Source: Coriobacteriia bacterium
GTDB taxonomy: Bacteria > Actinomycetota > Coriobacteriia > Coriobacteriales > QAMH01
NCBI GenBank assembly: GCA_003149935.1
Contig: QAMH01000006.1
Location: 252,153-316,152, forward strand
Direction: 5' to 3'
Length of the DNA: 64,000 nt
The notes beneath the pieces were generated by a model, which was not told where the DNA came from, made no database searches, and worked only from the letters and a program-made list of their open reading frames with translations. Both the position numbers and the translations under genes were made by a program. Numbering within the stretch: the stretch's first letter is position 1; every line of letters begins with the position of its first letter. This document shows, piece by piece, positions 16,022 through 24,012 of the stretch.

Positions 16022-16136
16022 GGCAATGGGCCGAGAATGGTGCGAAGGCGAGGTCCAAGGGAGCGCGCCGTAAGGACCGCGGAGCGGGCCGTCGGGAAGC
16101 GACCGTCGAGCCGGAGCGCCTTTCCGGCCCATTGCC
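16022..16136. other. 115-bp structured inverted repeat, possible non-coding RNA
   Basis: GGCAATGGGCCG (16022-16033) and CGGCCCATTGCC (16125-16136) form a perfect 12-bp dyad. Inside, GAAGGCG (16044-16050) can pair with CGCCTTT around 16117-16123, GGTCC (16052-16056) with GGACC (16074-16078), and GTCG with CGAC at 16091-16103. TTGACA at 15996-16001 upstream is a possible -35. No open frame of note is seen. It is not SRP RNA, RNase P RNA or tmRNA by visible motifs. The remaining bases to guaB (16137-16276) contain only a weak TACACT (16234-16239) that may be the guaB -10. Confidence 0.5.
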
Positions 16137-16276
16137 CTGCTTTGGATCGGTAGCTTGCTTGCACACACAGCCTCGTGAGAATTCCGTTGCACGACCACAG
16201 AAAATCGCGGTGCCGTGCTCGGTGCTCGTGTAGTACACTTCTCTGAAACCATTGAGAGATAGAGGAGGCCCCAGGC

Positions 16277-17794
16277 ATGGCGTTTTACTACGATGAACCA
16301 TCTCATACCTTTAGCGAGTATCTGCTGGTTCCCGGATACACGACGGCGAAGAACATTCCGTCAGACGTCAGCCTGCGCACGCCGCTTGTCAAGTACAAAC
16401 GCGGTGAGGAGTGCCCGCTGTCCCTCAACATCCCGATGGTTTCGGCCATCATGCAGTCCGTCTCCGGCCCGCGCATGGCCGAGGCCCTTGCCCGCGAAGG
16501 TGGCTGCTCGTTCATCTACGGCTCTCAGTCTGCCGAGTCCGAGGCCGATATGATCCGTGAGGTCAAGTCCTACAAGGCCGGTTTCGTGCCGAGTGATACG
16601 AACGTCACGCCCGACATGACCATGAAGGACGTCGTCGAGCTCAAGCGCAAGACGGGCCACTCCACCATGCCCGTCACCGAGGACGGCTCCTCCACGGGCA
16701 AGCTGCTCGGCATCGTGACGAGCCGCGACTATCGCCCGAGCCGCATGGATCCGTCCACCAAGGTCGTTGACTTCATGACGCCGCGCGATCGCCTCGTGAC
16801 GGGGGAGGACGGCATCACGCTCTCCCAGGCCAACGACATCATCTGGGATCACAAGCTCAACACGCTTCCCATCGTCACCAAGGACGGGCACCTCGCTTCG
16901 CTCGTCTTTCGCAAGGACTATGACTCGCACAAGGCAAATCCGCTCGAGCTTCTCGACAGCCAGAAGCGCTACGTCGTTGGTGCTGGCATCAACAGCCGCG
17001 ACTACGAGACGCGCGTGCCGCTGCTTCTCGATGCAGGTGCCGACGTTCTGTGCATCGACTCCTCCGAAGGCTATTCCGATTGGCAGCGCTTCACGCTCGA
17101 GTGGGTGCGCAAGCAGTATGGCGACGAGGTCAAGGTCGGTGCCGGCAACGTCGTCGACGCCGAGGGTTTTCGCTTTCTTGCCGAGGCGGGTGCCGACTTC
17201 ATCAAGATTGGCATTGGCGGTGGCTCCATCTGCATCACCCGCGAGCAGAAGGGCATCGGTCGTGGTCAGGCTACGGCTGTCATCGAGGTCGCCAAGGCGC
17301 GCGACCAGTACTTCGCCGAGACGGGCATCTACATCCCCATCTGCTCGGATGGTGGCATCGTGCAGGACTACCACATGACCCTGGCCCTTGCCATGGGTTC
17401 TGATTTCATGATGCTCGGTCGCTATTTCGCGCGTTTCGACGAAAGCCCCACCAAGCGCGTGAGCGTCAACGGCAACTACATGAAGGAATACTGGGGCGAG
17501 GGTTCGGCCCGTGCCCGCAACTGGCAGCGCTACGACGACGGAGAGGGCGGCAAGCTCGCCTTCGAGGAAGGCGTCGATAGCTACGTGCCCTATGCCGGCT
17601 CCCTGCATGACAACGTCACGCTTTCGCTTTCCAAGGTCAAGCACACCATGTGCAACGTCGGTGCGCTCGACTTGCCCGAGCTGCGCGAGAAGGCCAAGAT
17701 CACGCGCGTGTCGAGCGTCTCGATCGTCGAGGGCGGTGCGCATGACGTGCTGCTCAAGGATTCGGCATCGGCGCAGTCGGCCAGCTTCCGCTAA
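16277..17794 (+). CDS. guaB: IMP dehydrogenase
   Basis: 505 aa. Oxidises IMP to XMP with NAD+, the committed step of GTP synthesis. N-terminal barrel half is followed by two CBS domains (residues about 105-225; LGIVTSRDYRPSRMDPSTKV, NTLPIVTKDGHLASLVFRKD), then the second barrel half. The catalytic loop is GIGGGSICITREQKG with nucleophile Cys319. The common bacterial loop has GPGSICTTR; the GGGSICITREQKG form with 'GRGQATA' resembles a divergent branch. An AGGAGG at 16263-16268 precedes ATG. It is the first host gene right of the prophage and stands alone or starts a transcript with the next gene 64 bases on. Confidence 0.93.
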   Translation: MAFYYDEPSHTFSEYLLVPGYTTAKNIPSDVSLRTPLVKYKRGEECPLSLNIPMVSAIMQSVSGPRMAEALAREGGCSFIYGSQSAESEADMIREVKSYKAGFVPSDTNVTPDMTMKDVVELKRKTGHSTMPVTEDGSSTGKLLGIVTSRDYRPSRMDPSTKVVDFMTPRDRLVTGEDGITLSQANDIIWDHKLNTLPIVTKDGHLASLVFRKDYDSHKANPLELLDSQKRYVVGAGINSRDYETRVPLLLDAGADVLCIDSSEGYSDWQRFTLEWVRKQYGDEVKVGAGNVVDAEGFRFLAEAGADFIKIGIGGGSICITREQKGIGRGQATAVIEVAKARDQYFAETGIYIPICSDGGIVQDYHMTLALAMGSDFMMLGRYFARFDESPTKRVSVNGNYMKEYWGEGSARARNWQRYDDGEGGKLAFEEGVDSYVPYAGSLHDNVTLSLSKVKHTMCNVGALDLPELREKAKITRVSSVSIVEGGAHDVLLKDSASAQSASFR

Positions 17795-17858
17795 GAAATT
17801 CATGTCACACTCACGCGTTAAGCTACGTGCGTGATGATGACACGAGCAAGGAAGCACC

Positions 17859-19076
17859 GTGGAATTCGATACCAGGCTATTTGAGTTTACCGAGGACGAG
17901 AAGGCAGAGCTGCGAGCACGTCATGCCGCAGTTCAGGCCATGCTCTCGCCGCATGCATGCCGTGACGACGAGGGCATACGCGAGTTCAACCAACGTTATG
18001 AAGATCCTGACGTCTACCTTGGGCGTCCGTGCTTCGTGGTAGACGTCGAGAAGATCGTTCATAACCCGTTCTATTCTCGTTGTGCAGATAAGACGCAGGT
18101 CTTTTCGCTTGTGCGTAACGACGATATCACGCGACGCTCCTTCCACTTGCAGGTGGTCAGCCGTGTCGGCCGTACCATCGGTATGGCGCTCGGGCTCAAC
18201 CTCGATCTCATAGAGGCCATCGCCGTGGGTCATGACCTCGGGCACACGCCGTTTGGCCATCAGGGCGAGGACTACCTCTCGGACCTCTATCACGCCAGCA
18301 CGGGGCGTTATTTCAACCATAACGTGCATAGCGTGCGCCTGCTCAAGACCATCGCACGTACTAACTTGTGCCTGCAGACGTACAACGGCATCCTCACGCA
18401 CTGCGGTGAGAAGACCTTTCTCGAATACCGGCCCGCACCATGTCCGGACTTCGATGCACTCAACGATCTCATCGAGTCCTGTTACATCGACCAGAGCAAC
18501 ATCCGCGACTTGCGCCCCTCCACGCTCGAAGGCTGCGTCGTGCGCATCAGCGACATCATCGCCTATCTCGGCAAGGACCGCCAAGACGCGGCACGTATCA
18601 AGCTGCTCGATACGTCCGATTACGACGAGAGCCCACTTGTCGGGAAGCTCAATCACCAGATCATCCAGAACATCACGCGCAACATCATCAAGAACTCGCT
18701 CGGCCATGACTACCTGGCCATGGACGAGGAAGTCTTTGCCGCGATTGACGCGATGCGCAAGGAAAATTACGAGAAAATCTATAAGAGCGACGAGGTCTCT
18801 GGGCGCATCACCTTCGTCCAGCCGATGATGGAGCGCATGTTCATGGCCTTCGTCGACGATATCCACATGGGGCGTGAGGAGTCGCCCATATTCAGGCACT
18901 ATCTCGACCAGCCCATGTTGCGCTACCCCTATACATTCGAGTTGGATCACCGTCCCGAGGACATCGCGGTTGACTTCATCGCCTCGATGACAGACGACTA
19001 TTTCATTGACCTCTACGCATTCCTTTTCCCCAATGATCCACTTAACGAGGAAGTGCACTACAAGAATTATTTTTAG
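17859..19076 (+). CDS. HD-domain dGTP triphosphohydrolase-like protein
   Basis: 405 aa. dGTPase-family enzymes cleave dGTP to deoxyguanosine and triphosphate and help control dNTP pools. The HD motif HDLGHTPFGHQGE starts at His125, preceded by RRSFHLQVVSRVGRT supplying another metal ligand, and the C-terminal third is helical. The start is GTG with AAGGAAG a few bases upstream. Length fits the family. Substrate is inferred: HD proteins of this group may instead act on other dNTPs or (p)ppGpp. The next gene has its own -10 element, so they may be transcribed separately. Confidence 0.75.
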   Translation: MEFDTRLFEFTEDEKAELRARHAAVQAMLSPHACRDDEGIREFNQRYEDPDVYLGRPCFVVDVEKIVHNPFYSRCADKTQVFSLVRNDDITRRSFHLQVVSRVGRTIGMALGLNLDLIEAIAVGHDLGHTPFGHQGEDYLSDLYHASTGRYFNHNVHSVRLLKTIARTNLCLQTYNGILTHCGEKTFLEYRPAPCPDFDALNDLIESCYIDQSNIRDLRPSTLEGCVVRISDIIAYLGKDRQDAARIKLLDTSDYDESPLVGKLNHQIIQNITRNIIKNSLGHDYLAMDEEVFAAIDAMRKENYEKIYKSDEVSGRITFVQPMMERMFMAFVDDIHMGREESPIFRHYLDQPMLRYPYTFELDHRPEDIAVDFIASMTDDYFIDLYAFLFPNDPLNEEVHYKNYF

Positions 19077-19093
19077 ACCCTGATGGCTTGGGC

Positions 19094-19099
19094 TACAAT
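19094..19099 (+). promoter_or_regulatory. putative -10 element before the M16 protease gene
   Basis: TACAAT 31 bases upstream of ATG 19130. No clear -35 hexamer at 17 bp. Its position argues against the TTG start at 19088, which would lie upstream of the likely transcript start. Confidence 0.4.
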
Positions 19100-19129
19100 A
19101 AAGATTCGTATGCTCAACCGGAGAAGTTC

Positions 19130-20383
19130 ATGTTTTACGAGAAAACCGTACTCGACAACGGCATAACGGTCATCACCGAGCACATGGAGGGCGTGCGCTC
19201 CGTTGCTCTCGGCTTCTGGGTGCGCGTGGGTTCGCGCGATGAGGTCCCTGTCGAAGGTGGCATGTCCCATTTTATGGAGCACATGCTGTTCAAGGGCACC
19301 ACGACACGCAGCGCGCTCGACATCTCCACGGCATTTGATGCATTGGGCGCGGAGTTCAATGCCTTCACTTCCCGCGAATTCACGTGCTTTTACGCGCGTC
19401 TCATTGACGAGCGTCTCAAACTCGGTTTCGAGATTCTCGCGGACATGCTCGTCAATTCGACCTTTGCCCACAAGGACATCGTCCCGGAGCGTCAGGTCGT
19501 GCTCGAGGAGATTGCCCGTAGTCAAGATACGCCTGAGGATTACGTCTATGACCTGTTCTCCGAGGCGATGTATCCACATGATGCGCTCGGACGCCCCGTG
19601 CTCGGCACGCCCGATACCGTCTCCTCCTTCGATACCGACGAAATGCATCGTTATCATGACGCGCACTACACCACGGGCAACATCACGGTTGTCGCCTGCG
19701 GAAGCGTTGATCATGCGGCCATCGTCGATCTTGCCGCGCGTTACCTTTCGGGCCTTCCGGTTGGTCCCTGGCTTGAGCGTGGTCCCGTCGATACCCGTGA
19801 ACGCGTCATGCTTTCCTGCGTCAAGAAGGACTCCGAACAGGCCAACATCGTGCTTGGCGCACCCACCATCGTCAATGACGACCCGCGTCGCTTTGCCTAC
19901 TCGCTGCTCGACATCATTATCGGCGGGGGCATGAGCTCGCGTCTCTTTCAGGAAATACGCGAAAAGCGCGGTCTCGTCTATTCCGTGTACGCATCATCGC
20001 AGCTCTACGAAGGAGCCGGCATCTTCGAGATGTACGCGGGCACGCGTCCGGAGAACATCGCCGAGGTCGTCAAGGTGGCAACGGAGCAATTCGCGCTGGC
20101 AGCCCAAGACGGCCTGACAGCCGACGAGCTTGCCCGTGCCAAGGAGCTTGCCGCCGGCAGTTTCGTGCTTGGCACCGAGTCAACGCGTACGCGCATGTCG
20201 CGCTTGGGCCGTCTGGCCGTGCTCGACCTGCCCATCGATTCCATTGACGAGATCATCGAAAAATACCGTGCGGTGACGCTCGAAGAAGTAAACGAGGCGG
20301 CACGCGAGCTATTCACGCAGGAGATGACGCTCGCAGTCGTGAGTCCCTACAAGCAAGAGAAGATCGAAAGGATGCTCAAATGA
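19130..20383 (+). CDS. M16 family zinc metalloprotease (processing-peptidase-like)
   Basis: 417 aa. The inverzincin motif HFMEH at residues 47-51 with a further Glu near residue 127 (ERQVVLEEIA) marks an active M16B peptidase, the group of PqqL and mitochondrial processing peptidase subunits. The C-terminal half holds the R-Y-type substrate-binding region (IREKRGLVYSVYASSQLYEG). There is no signal peptide, so it acts in the cytosol or is released by other means. ATG 19130 is chosen because CGGAG lies six to ten bases upstream. It overlaps dapB by four bases (ATGA), a constant neighbour of dapA/dapB in several Gram-positives. Confidence 0.88.
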   Translation: MFYEKTVLDNGITVITEHMEGVRSVALGFWVRVGSRDEVPVEGGMSHFMEHMLFKGTTTRSALDISTAFDALGAEFNAFTSREFTCFYARLIDERLKLGFEILADMLVNSTFAHKDIVPERQVVLEEIARSQDTPEDYVYDLFSEAMYPHDALGRPVLGTPDTVSSFDTDEMHRYHDAHYTTGNITVVACGSVDHAAIVDLAARYLSGLPVGPWLERGPVDTRERVMLSCVKKDSEQANIVLGAPTIVNDDPRRFAYSLLDIIIGGGMSSRLFQEIREKRGLVYSVYASSQLYEGAGIFEMYAGTRPENIAEVVKVATEQFALAAQDGLTADELARAKELAAGSFVLGTESTRTRMSRLGRLAVLDLPIDSIDEIIEKYRAVTLEEVNEAARELFTQEMTLAVVSPYKQEKIERMLK

Positions 20384-21165
20384 TTCAGGTGCTGGTAAGC
20401 GGTGCGCTTGGCCGTATGGGTACGGAGATTTGCAAGGCCGTCGATAGCGCGGACGACATGAGGCTCGTCGCCGGCGTCGATCCGAGCGCAAGCGACGATA
20501 CCACGGTCGGCACGGATAATGCCCCCGTGTTCCTCACGCTCAAGGAGGCCATCGAGGTAACGCGGCCTGATGTCGTCATCGACTTCACGCGCCCCGATGT
20601 TGCCGAGGCAAACGTGCGCTGCGCGCTTAGCATGGGTGTCAACTGCGTGCTTGGCACGACGGGCCTTTCCGAGGAGCGTCTCCAGGAGATATACGACGAG
20701 TCCGCCACGGGAGATGCCGCGCTCTTCCATGCACCCAACTTCACGACCGGTGCCGTGCTCATGATGCTCTTTGCCCAACAGGCGGCCAAGTATTTCCCCG
20801 ATATCGAGGTCATCGAGTTTCATCATGACGGCAAGAAGGATGCCCCTTCGGGTACTGCCATCCGCACGGCGCGGCTCATCGCCGAGGCACGCAATGGCGC
20901 GAGCGACGCGCCCGGCAAGGAGACCGAGCTTTCTGGCTTCGAGGGCGCTCGTGGTGCCCTCGTCGATGGCGTGCCGGTGCATGCGGTGCGTACGGCTGGC
21001 TACGTCGCGCACCAGGAGGTCATCTTTGGCAGCATGGGCCAGACGCTCACCATACGCCATGACTCGATCGACCGCGCATCCTACATGCCGGGCATACTCA
21101 TGGCAACGCGTGCCGTCGTCGATATGCAGGGCGTGACGGTCGGACTCGAAAAGCTCATGGATTAA
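20380..21165 (+). CDS. dapB: 4-hydroxy-tetrahydrodipicolinate reductase
   Basis: 261 aa. Reduces hydroxy-tetrahydrodipicolinate with NAD(P)H in lysine and diaminopimelate synthesis. An N-terminal Rossmann motif (SGALGRMGTE, residues 6-15) and the signature EFHHDGKKDAPSGTA (residues 146-160) with its catalytic His-His and Lys are present. It starts inside the last codons of the M16 gene, so the two are translationally coupled. dapA follows 69 bases later behind its own TATAAT, while dapF and lysA lie elsewhere in the window. Confidence 0.95.
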   Translation: MIQVLVSGALGRMGTEICKAVDSADDMRLVAGVDPSASDDTTVGTDNAPVFLTLKEAIEVTRPDVVIDFTRPDVAEANVRCALSMGVNCVLGTTGLSEERLQEIYDESATGDAALFHAPNFTTGAVLMMLFAQQAAKYFPDIEVIEFHHDGKKDAPSGTAIRTARLIAEARNGASDAPGKETELSGFEGARGALVDGVPVHAVRTAGYVAHQEVIFGSMGQTLTIRHDSIDRASYMPGILMATRAVVDMQGVTVGLEKLMD

Positions 21166-21181
21166 CCCGTGCGCTTGCCTG

Positions 21182-21187
21182 TATAAT
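21182..21187 (+). promoter_or_regulatory. putative -10 element of dapA
   Basis: Perfect TATAAT 48 bases before the dapA ATG. No convincing -35 is seen at the usual spacing. Confidence 0.45.
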
Positions 21188-21234
21188 TCGCACAACGCTT
21201 TGTTCAAACGCACTGTAAAGATGAGGAGTCGAGC

Positions 21235-22128
21235 ATGACGGAGCCGTTTTTCGGACGCACGATTGTCGCAAGTGTGACCCCCTTTGACGAGAATCTTGAC
21301 CTTGACCTTACGCGCGCGCAGGAGCTTGCCGAGCGCTTTATCGAGGCTGGCATCGACACGATCGCCGTTTGCCCCACAACCGGCGAGTGCCCGACCGTGT
21401 TCTACGATGACAAGATCCGTCTCTTCGAGGCCGTGCTCGAGGCCGTCGACGGCCGTTGCAAGACGATTGCCTACGTGGGTGACAACTGCACGCAGGACAC
21501 CGTCGATTTCGCACGCAAGGTCGAGCCGATGGGCTTCGATGGCTATCTTTGTGTCGTGCCGTACTACAACAAACCTCCGCAAGAGGGCATCTATCAGCAT
21601 TACAGCGCCATTGCCGATGCGGTGGAACTCCCCATTATGCTCTATAACATCCCCGGTCGCTCGGTCATCAACATGACGGCTGAGACGACCTTGAGGCTCG
21701 CGCATGATCACGAGAACATCATCGCGATCAAGGAAGCGAGCGGAAAGATGGACCAGATTGCCGCCATAGCCAAGGGTGCTCCGGCTGGCTTCTCCGTGTA
21801 TTCCGGAGATGACGCCGACACGCTTGAGATCATGGGCTTGGGCGGCGTGGGCGTGGTTTCGACCATCGCCAATGTTGCACCGAAACGCATGAAGGAGATC
21901 GTCGAGCTCGAGGCAGCCGGCAAGCATGACGAGGCGCTTGCCGCCCATGCCGCGCTGCTGCCGCTCATGAACGAGCTCTTCATCACCTCGAATCCCATCA
22001 TGGTGAAGGAAGCCCTCAAGCTCGTGGGCTTTCCCGTGGGTGGCCTGCGCCTGCCGCTCATCGAGGCGACGCCGGAGCAGTCGGCTCAGCTCGCCGAGGT
22101 CATGCGCGCCTGTGCACCCGTAGAATAA
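21235..22128 (+). CDS. dapA: 4-hydroxy-tetrahydrodipicolinate synthase
   Basis: 297 aa. Condenses pyruvate with aspartate semialdehyde, the first lysine-branch step. The barrel carries the Schiff-base Lys166 (IAIKEASGK), Tyr137 (LYNIPGRS) and the early GTTGE-like loop (CPTTGECPT). Length and order fit the family. GAGGAG lies before the ATG. It sits between dapB and rnj. Confidence 0.95.
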   Translation: MTEPFFGRTIVASVTPFDENLDLDLTRAQELAERFIEAGIDTIAVCPTTGECPTVFYDDKIRLFEAVLEAVDGRCKTIAYVGDNCTQDTVDFARKVEPMGFDGYLCVVPYYNKPPQEGIYQHYSAIADAVELPIMLYNIPGRSVINMTAETTLRLAHDHENIIAIKEASGKMDQIAAIAKGAPAGFSVYSGDDADTLEIMGLGGVGVVSTIANVAPKRMKEIVELEAAGKHDEALAAHAALLPLMNELFITSNPIMVKEALKLVGFPVGGLRLPLIEATPEQSAQLAEVMRACAPVE

Positions 22129-22183
22129 AGAACCAGCAAACGAAGAACACCTGTACATGATCACAGGCTGAGGAGTTTCTCTC

Positions 22184-23974
22184 ATGCCAGAAAAAAAGAA
22201 TACGAATGACAAGGGGCTTGCGAAGGCACCTGTCAAGACGCTTGCGAAAACGACGCCAAAGGGCAAGCGCCCACGTCGGCGCAGCAAGGGCAATCAGGGC
22301 CGTGGAAAGAAGCCCACGCATACGCTGCGCATCATCCCGCTCGGCGGTCTCGACGCCATCGGCAAGAACATGACGGCCTTCGAGTGCGGTGGCGATATCA
22401 TTCTCATCGATGCCGGGCTCATGTTTCCCGATGACGAGCATACGGGCGTCGACCTCATCCTTCCGGATTACACCTACATACTCGAGCATGCCGATCGCCT
22501 CCGCGGCATCGTCATCACGCACGGACACGAAGACCACACGGGTGCGCTGCCGTACCTGCTCAAGGACCTCGACCGTTCCGTCCCCATACTCGGCACCAAG
22601 CTCACCTTGGGGCTCATCGAGGGCAAGCTCGAGGAGCACCGTCTTTCCAAGCAGCCCAAGCTCGTCGAGGTACACCGAGGCAGCACCACCAAGCTCGGCT
22701 GCTTCGAGCTTGAGTTCTTCACGGTCAACCACTCGATTCCGGGGGCCATGGGCGTCTTCATGCACACGCCTGCCGGCAATGTCTTGCACACGGGTGATTT
22801 CAAGCTCGACGAGACGCCCATTGACGGAGAGCTCACCGACTTCGCCGCGCTCGCGCGTTTTGCCGCCCAGGGCGTCGACTTGCTCATGAGCGATTCGACC
22901 AATGCGACAAGCAGGCAGTTCACGAAGTCCGAGGCCGAAGTCGGGGTGACGCTGCGCAATGTCATCGCCACCGCCAAGCAACGTGTCGTCGTCGCGGCCT
23001 TTTCCTCGCATATTCACCGCGTCCAGCAGATTTGCGATGCGGCGCAGCTGGCAGGCCGCAAGGTTGCGGTCACGGGCCGCTCCATGCTCACTAACACGCG
23101 CATTGCGCGCGAGCTCGGGTACCTCAACGTACCCGACGATCTCATCATCGATGCCTATGACGTCGGCAACTATCCACCCGAGAAGACCGTCGTGCTCTGC
23201 ACGGGCAGCCAAGGTGAGCCGTTGTCGGCCCTTGCGCGCATGTCGGTGGGGGAGCACAAGACCATCGAAATCGAGCGTGGTGATACCGTCATCATCTCGG
23301 CCACGCCCGTTCCCGGCAACGAGAAGTCGGTCACGCGCATCGTCAACCAGCTCTCCAAGGTAGGCGCCGACGTGTGGGATAAGAACCGTGCGCTTGTGCA
23401 CGTTTCGGGGCATGCGGGTGCCGAGGAGCTCAAGCTCGTGCTCTCGCTCGTCAATCCCAAGCACTTCCTGCCGGTCCATGGCGAGGCCTCTCACTTGCGT
23501 GCCCATGCGCGTCTGGCCGAGGCCGTCGGTGTCGACTCCGATAACATCTTCATTCTCGAAAACGGCGATTCCCTCGTGATGACCAACGGCAAGGTCGAGC
23601 GTGGCGAAGGCGTCGAGAGCGGCATCGTCTACGTTGACGGGTCCTCGGTGGGCGATATCGGTGCAAACGTCCTGCGCGATCGTCAGTCCATGTCGGGCGA
23701 GGGCGCGGCAAGCGTGGCGGTTGCCATTGATTTCAAGCGCGGCAAGCTTGCGGCCGATCCGGTCATCACCATGCGTGGCATTCCCGGTTTCGACAACGAC
23801 GACTTCATCGTCGAGGCGCGCGAATGCGTTGCCAAGGCAGTGCGCGAGTCGCTCGAGAACCACAAGCCCGATATAAACCGCATCAAGAAACAGGAGCGCG
23901 ATGCGCTTTCGAATTTCGTGTGGAAGCGCGCGCATCGCAGGCCCATCATTATGCCGATCGTCATCGAAATCTAG
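22184..23974 (+). CDS. rnj: ribonuclease J
   Basis: 596 aa. A beta-lactamase-fold endo- and 5'-3' exoribonuclease of RNA decay and maturation. Residues 1-45 are a Lys/Arg/Thr-rich basic tail. The metal motif HGHEDHTGALPY begins at His113. Later motifs are HTGDFKLD, 'SDSTNA', GRSM and 'HVSGHAG', and the C-terminal domain ends in RRPIIMPIVIEI. Same family as B. subtilis RNase J1/J2; which copy cannot be told. With RNase Y encoded 9 kb downstream, the cell has both main Gram-positive decay nucleases in this window. Confidence 0.95.
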   Translation: MPEKKNTNDKGLAKAPVKTLAKTTPKGKRPRRRSKGNQGRGKKPTHTLRIIPLGGLDAIGKNMTAFECGGDIILIDAGLMFPDDEHTGVDLILPDYTYILEHADRLRGIVITHGHEDHTGALPYLLKDLDRSVPILGTKLTLGLIEGKLEEHRLSKQPKLVEVHRGSTTKLGCFELEFFTVNHSIPGAMGVFMHTPAGNVLHTGDFKLDETPIDGELTDFAALARFAAQGVDLLMSDSTNATSRQFTKSEAEVGVTLRNVIATAKQRVVVAAFSSHIHRVQQICDAAQLAGRKVAVTGRSMLTNTRIARELGYLNVPDDLIIDAYDVGNYPPEKTVVLCTGSQGEPLSALARMSVGEHKTIEIERGDTVIISATPVPGNEKSVTRIVNQLSKVGADVWDKNRALVHVSGHAGAEELKLVLSLVNPKHFLPVHGEASHLRAHARLAEAVGVDSDNIFILENGDSLVMTNGKVERGEGVESGIVYVDGSSVGDIGANVLRDRQSMSGEGAASVAVAIDFKRGKLAADPVITMRGIPGFDNDDFIVEARECVAKAVRESLENHKPDINRIKKQERDALSNFVWKRAHRRPIIMPIVIEI

Positions 23975-23980
23975 ATGCGA

Positions 23981-23986
23981 TACAAT
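23981..23986 (+). promoter_or_regulatory. putative -10 element before ftsK
   Basis: TACAAT, 27 bases before the GTG start of ftsK. The -35 is not clear. Confidence 0.35.
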
Positions 23987-24012
23987 TGTGCGCGTAGCAA
24001 CTGGAGGTAGCA

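Noticed and set aside
16022..16136. SRP RNA, RNase P RNA or tmRNA next to guaB
   Set aside because: The characteristic conserved loops of these RNAs are not visible; only generic stems are.
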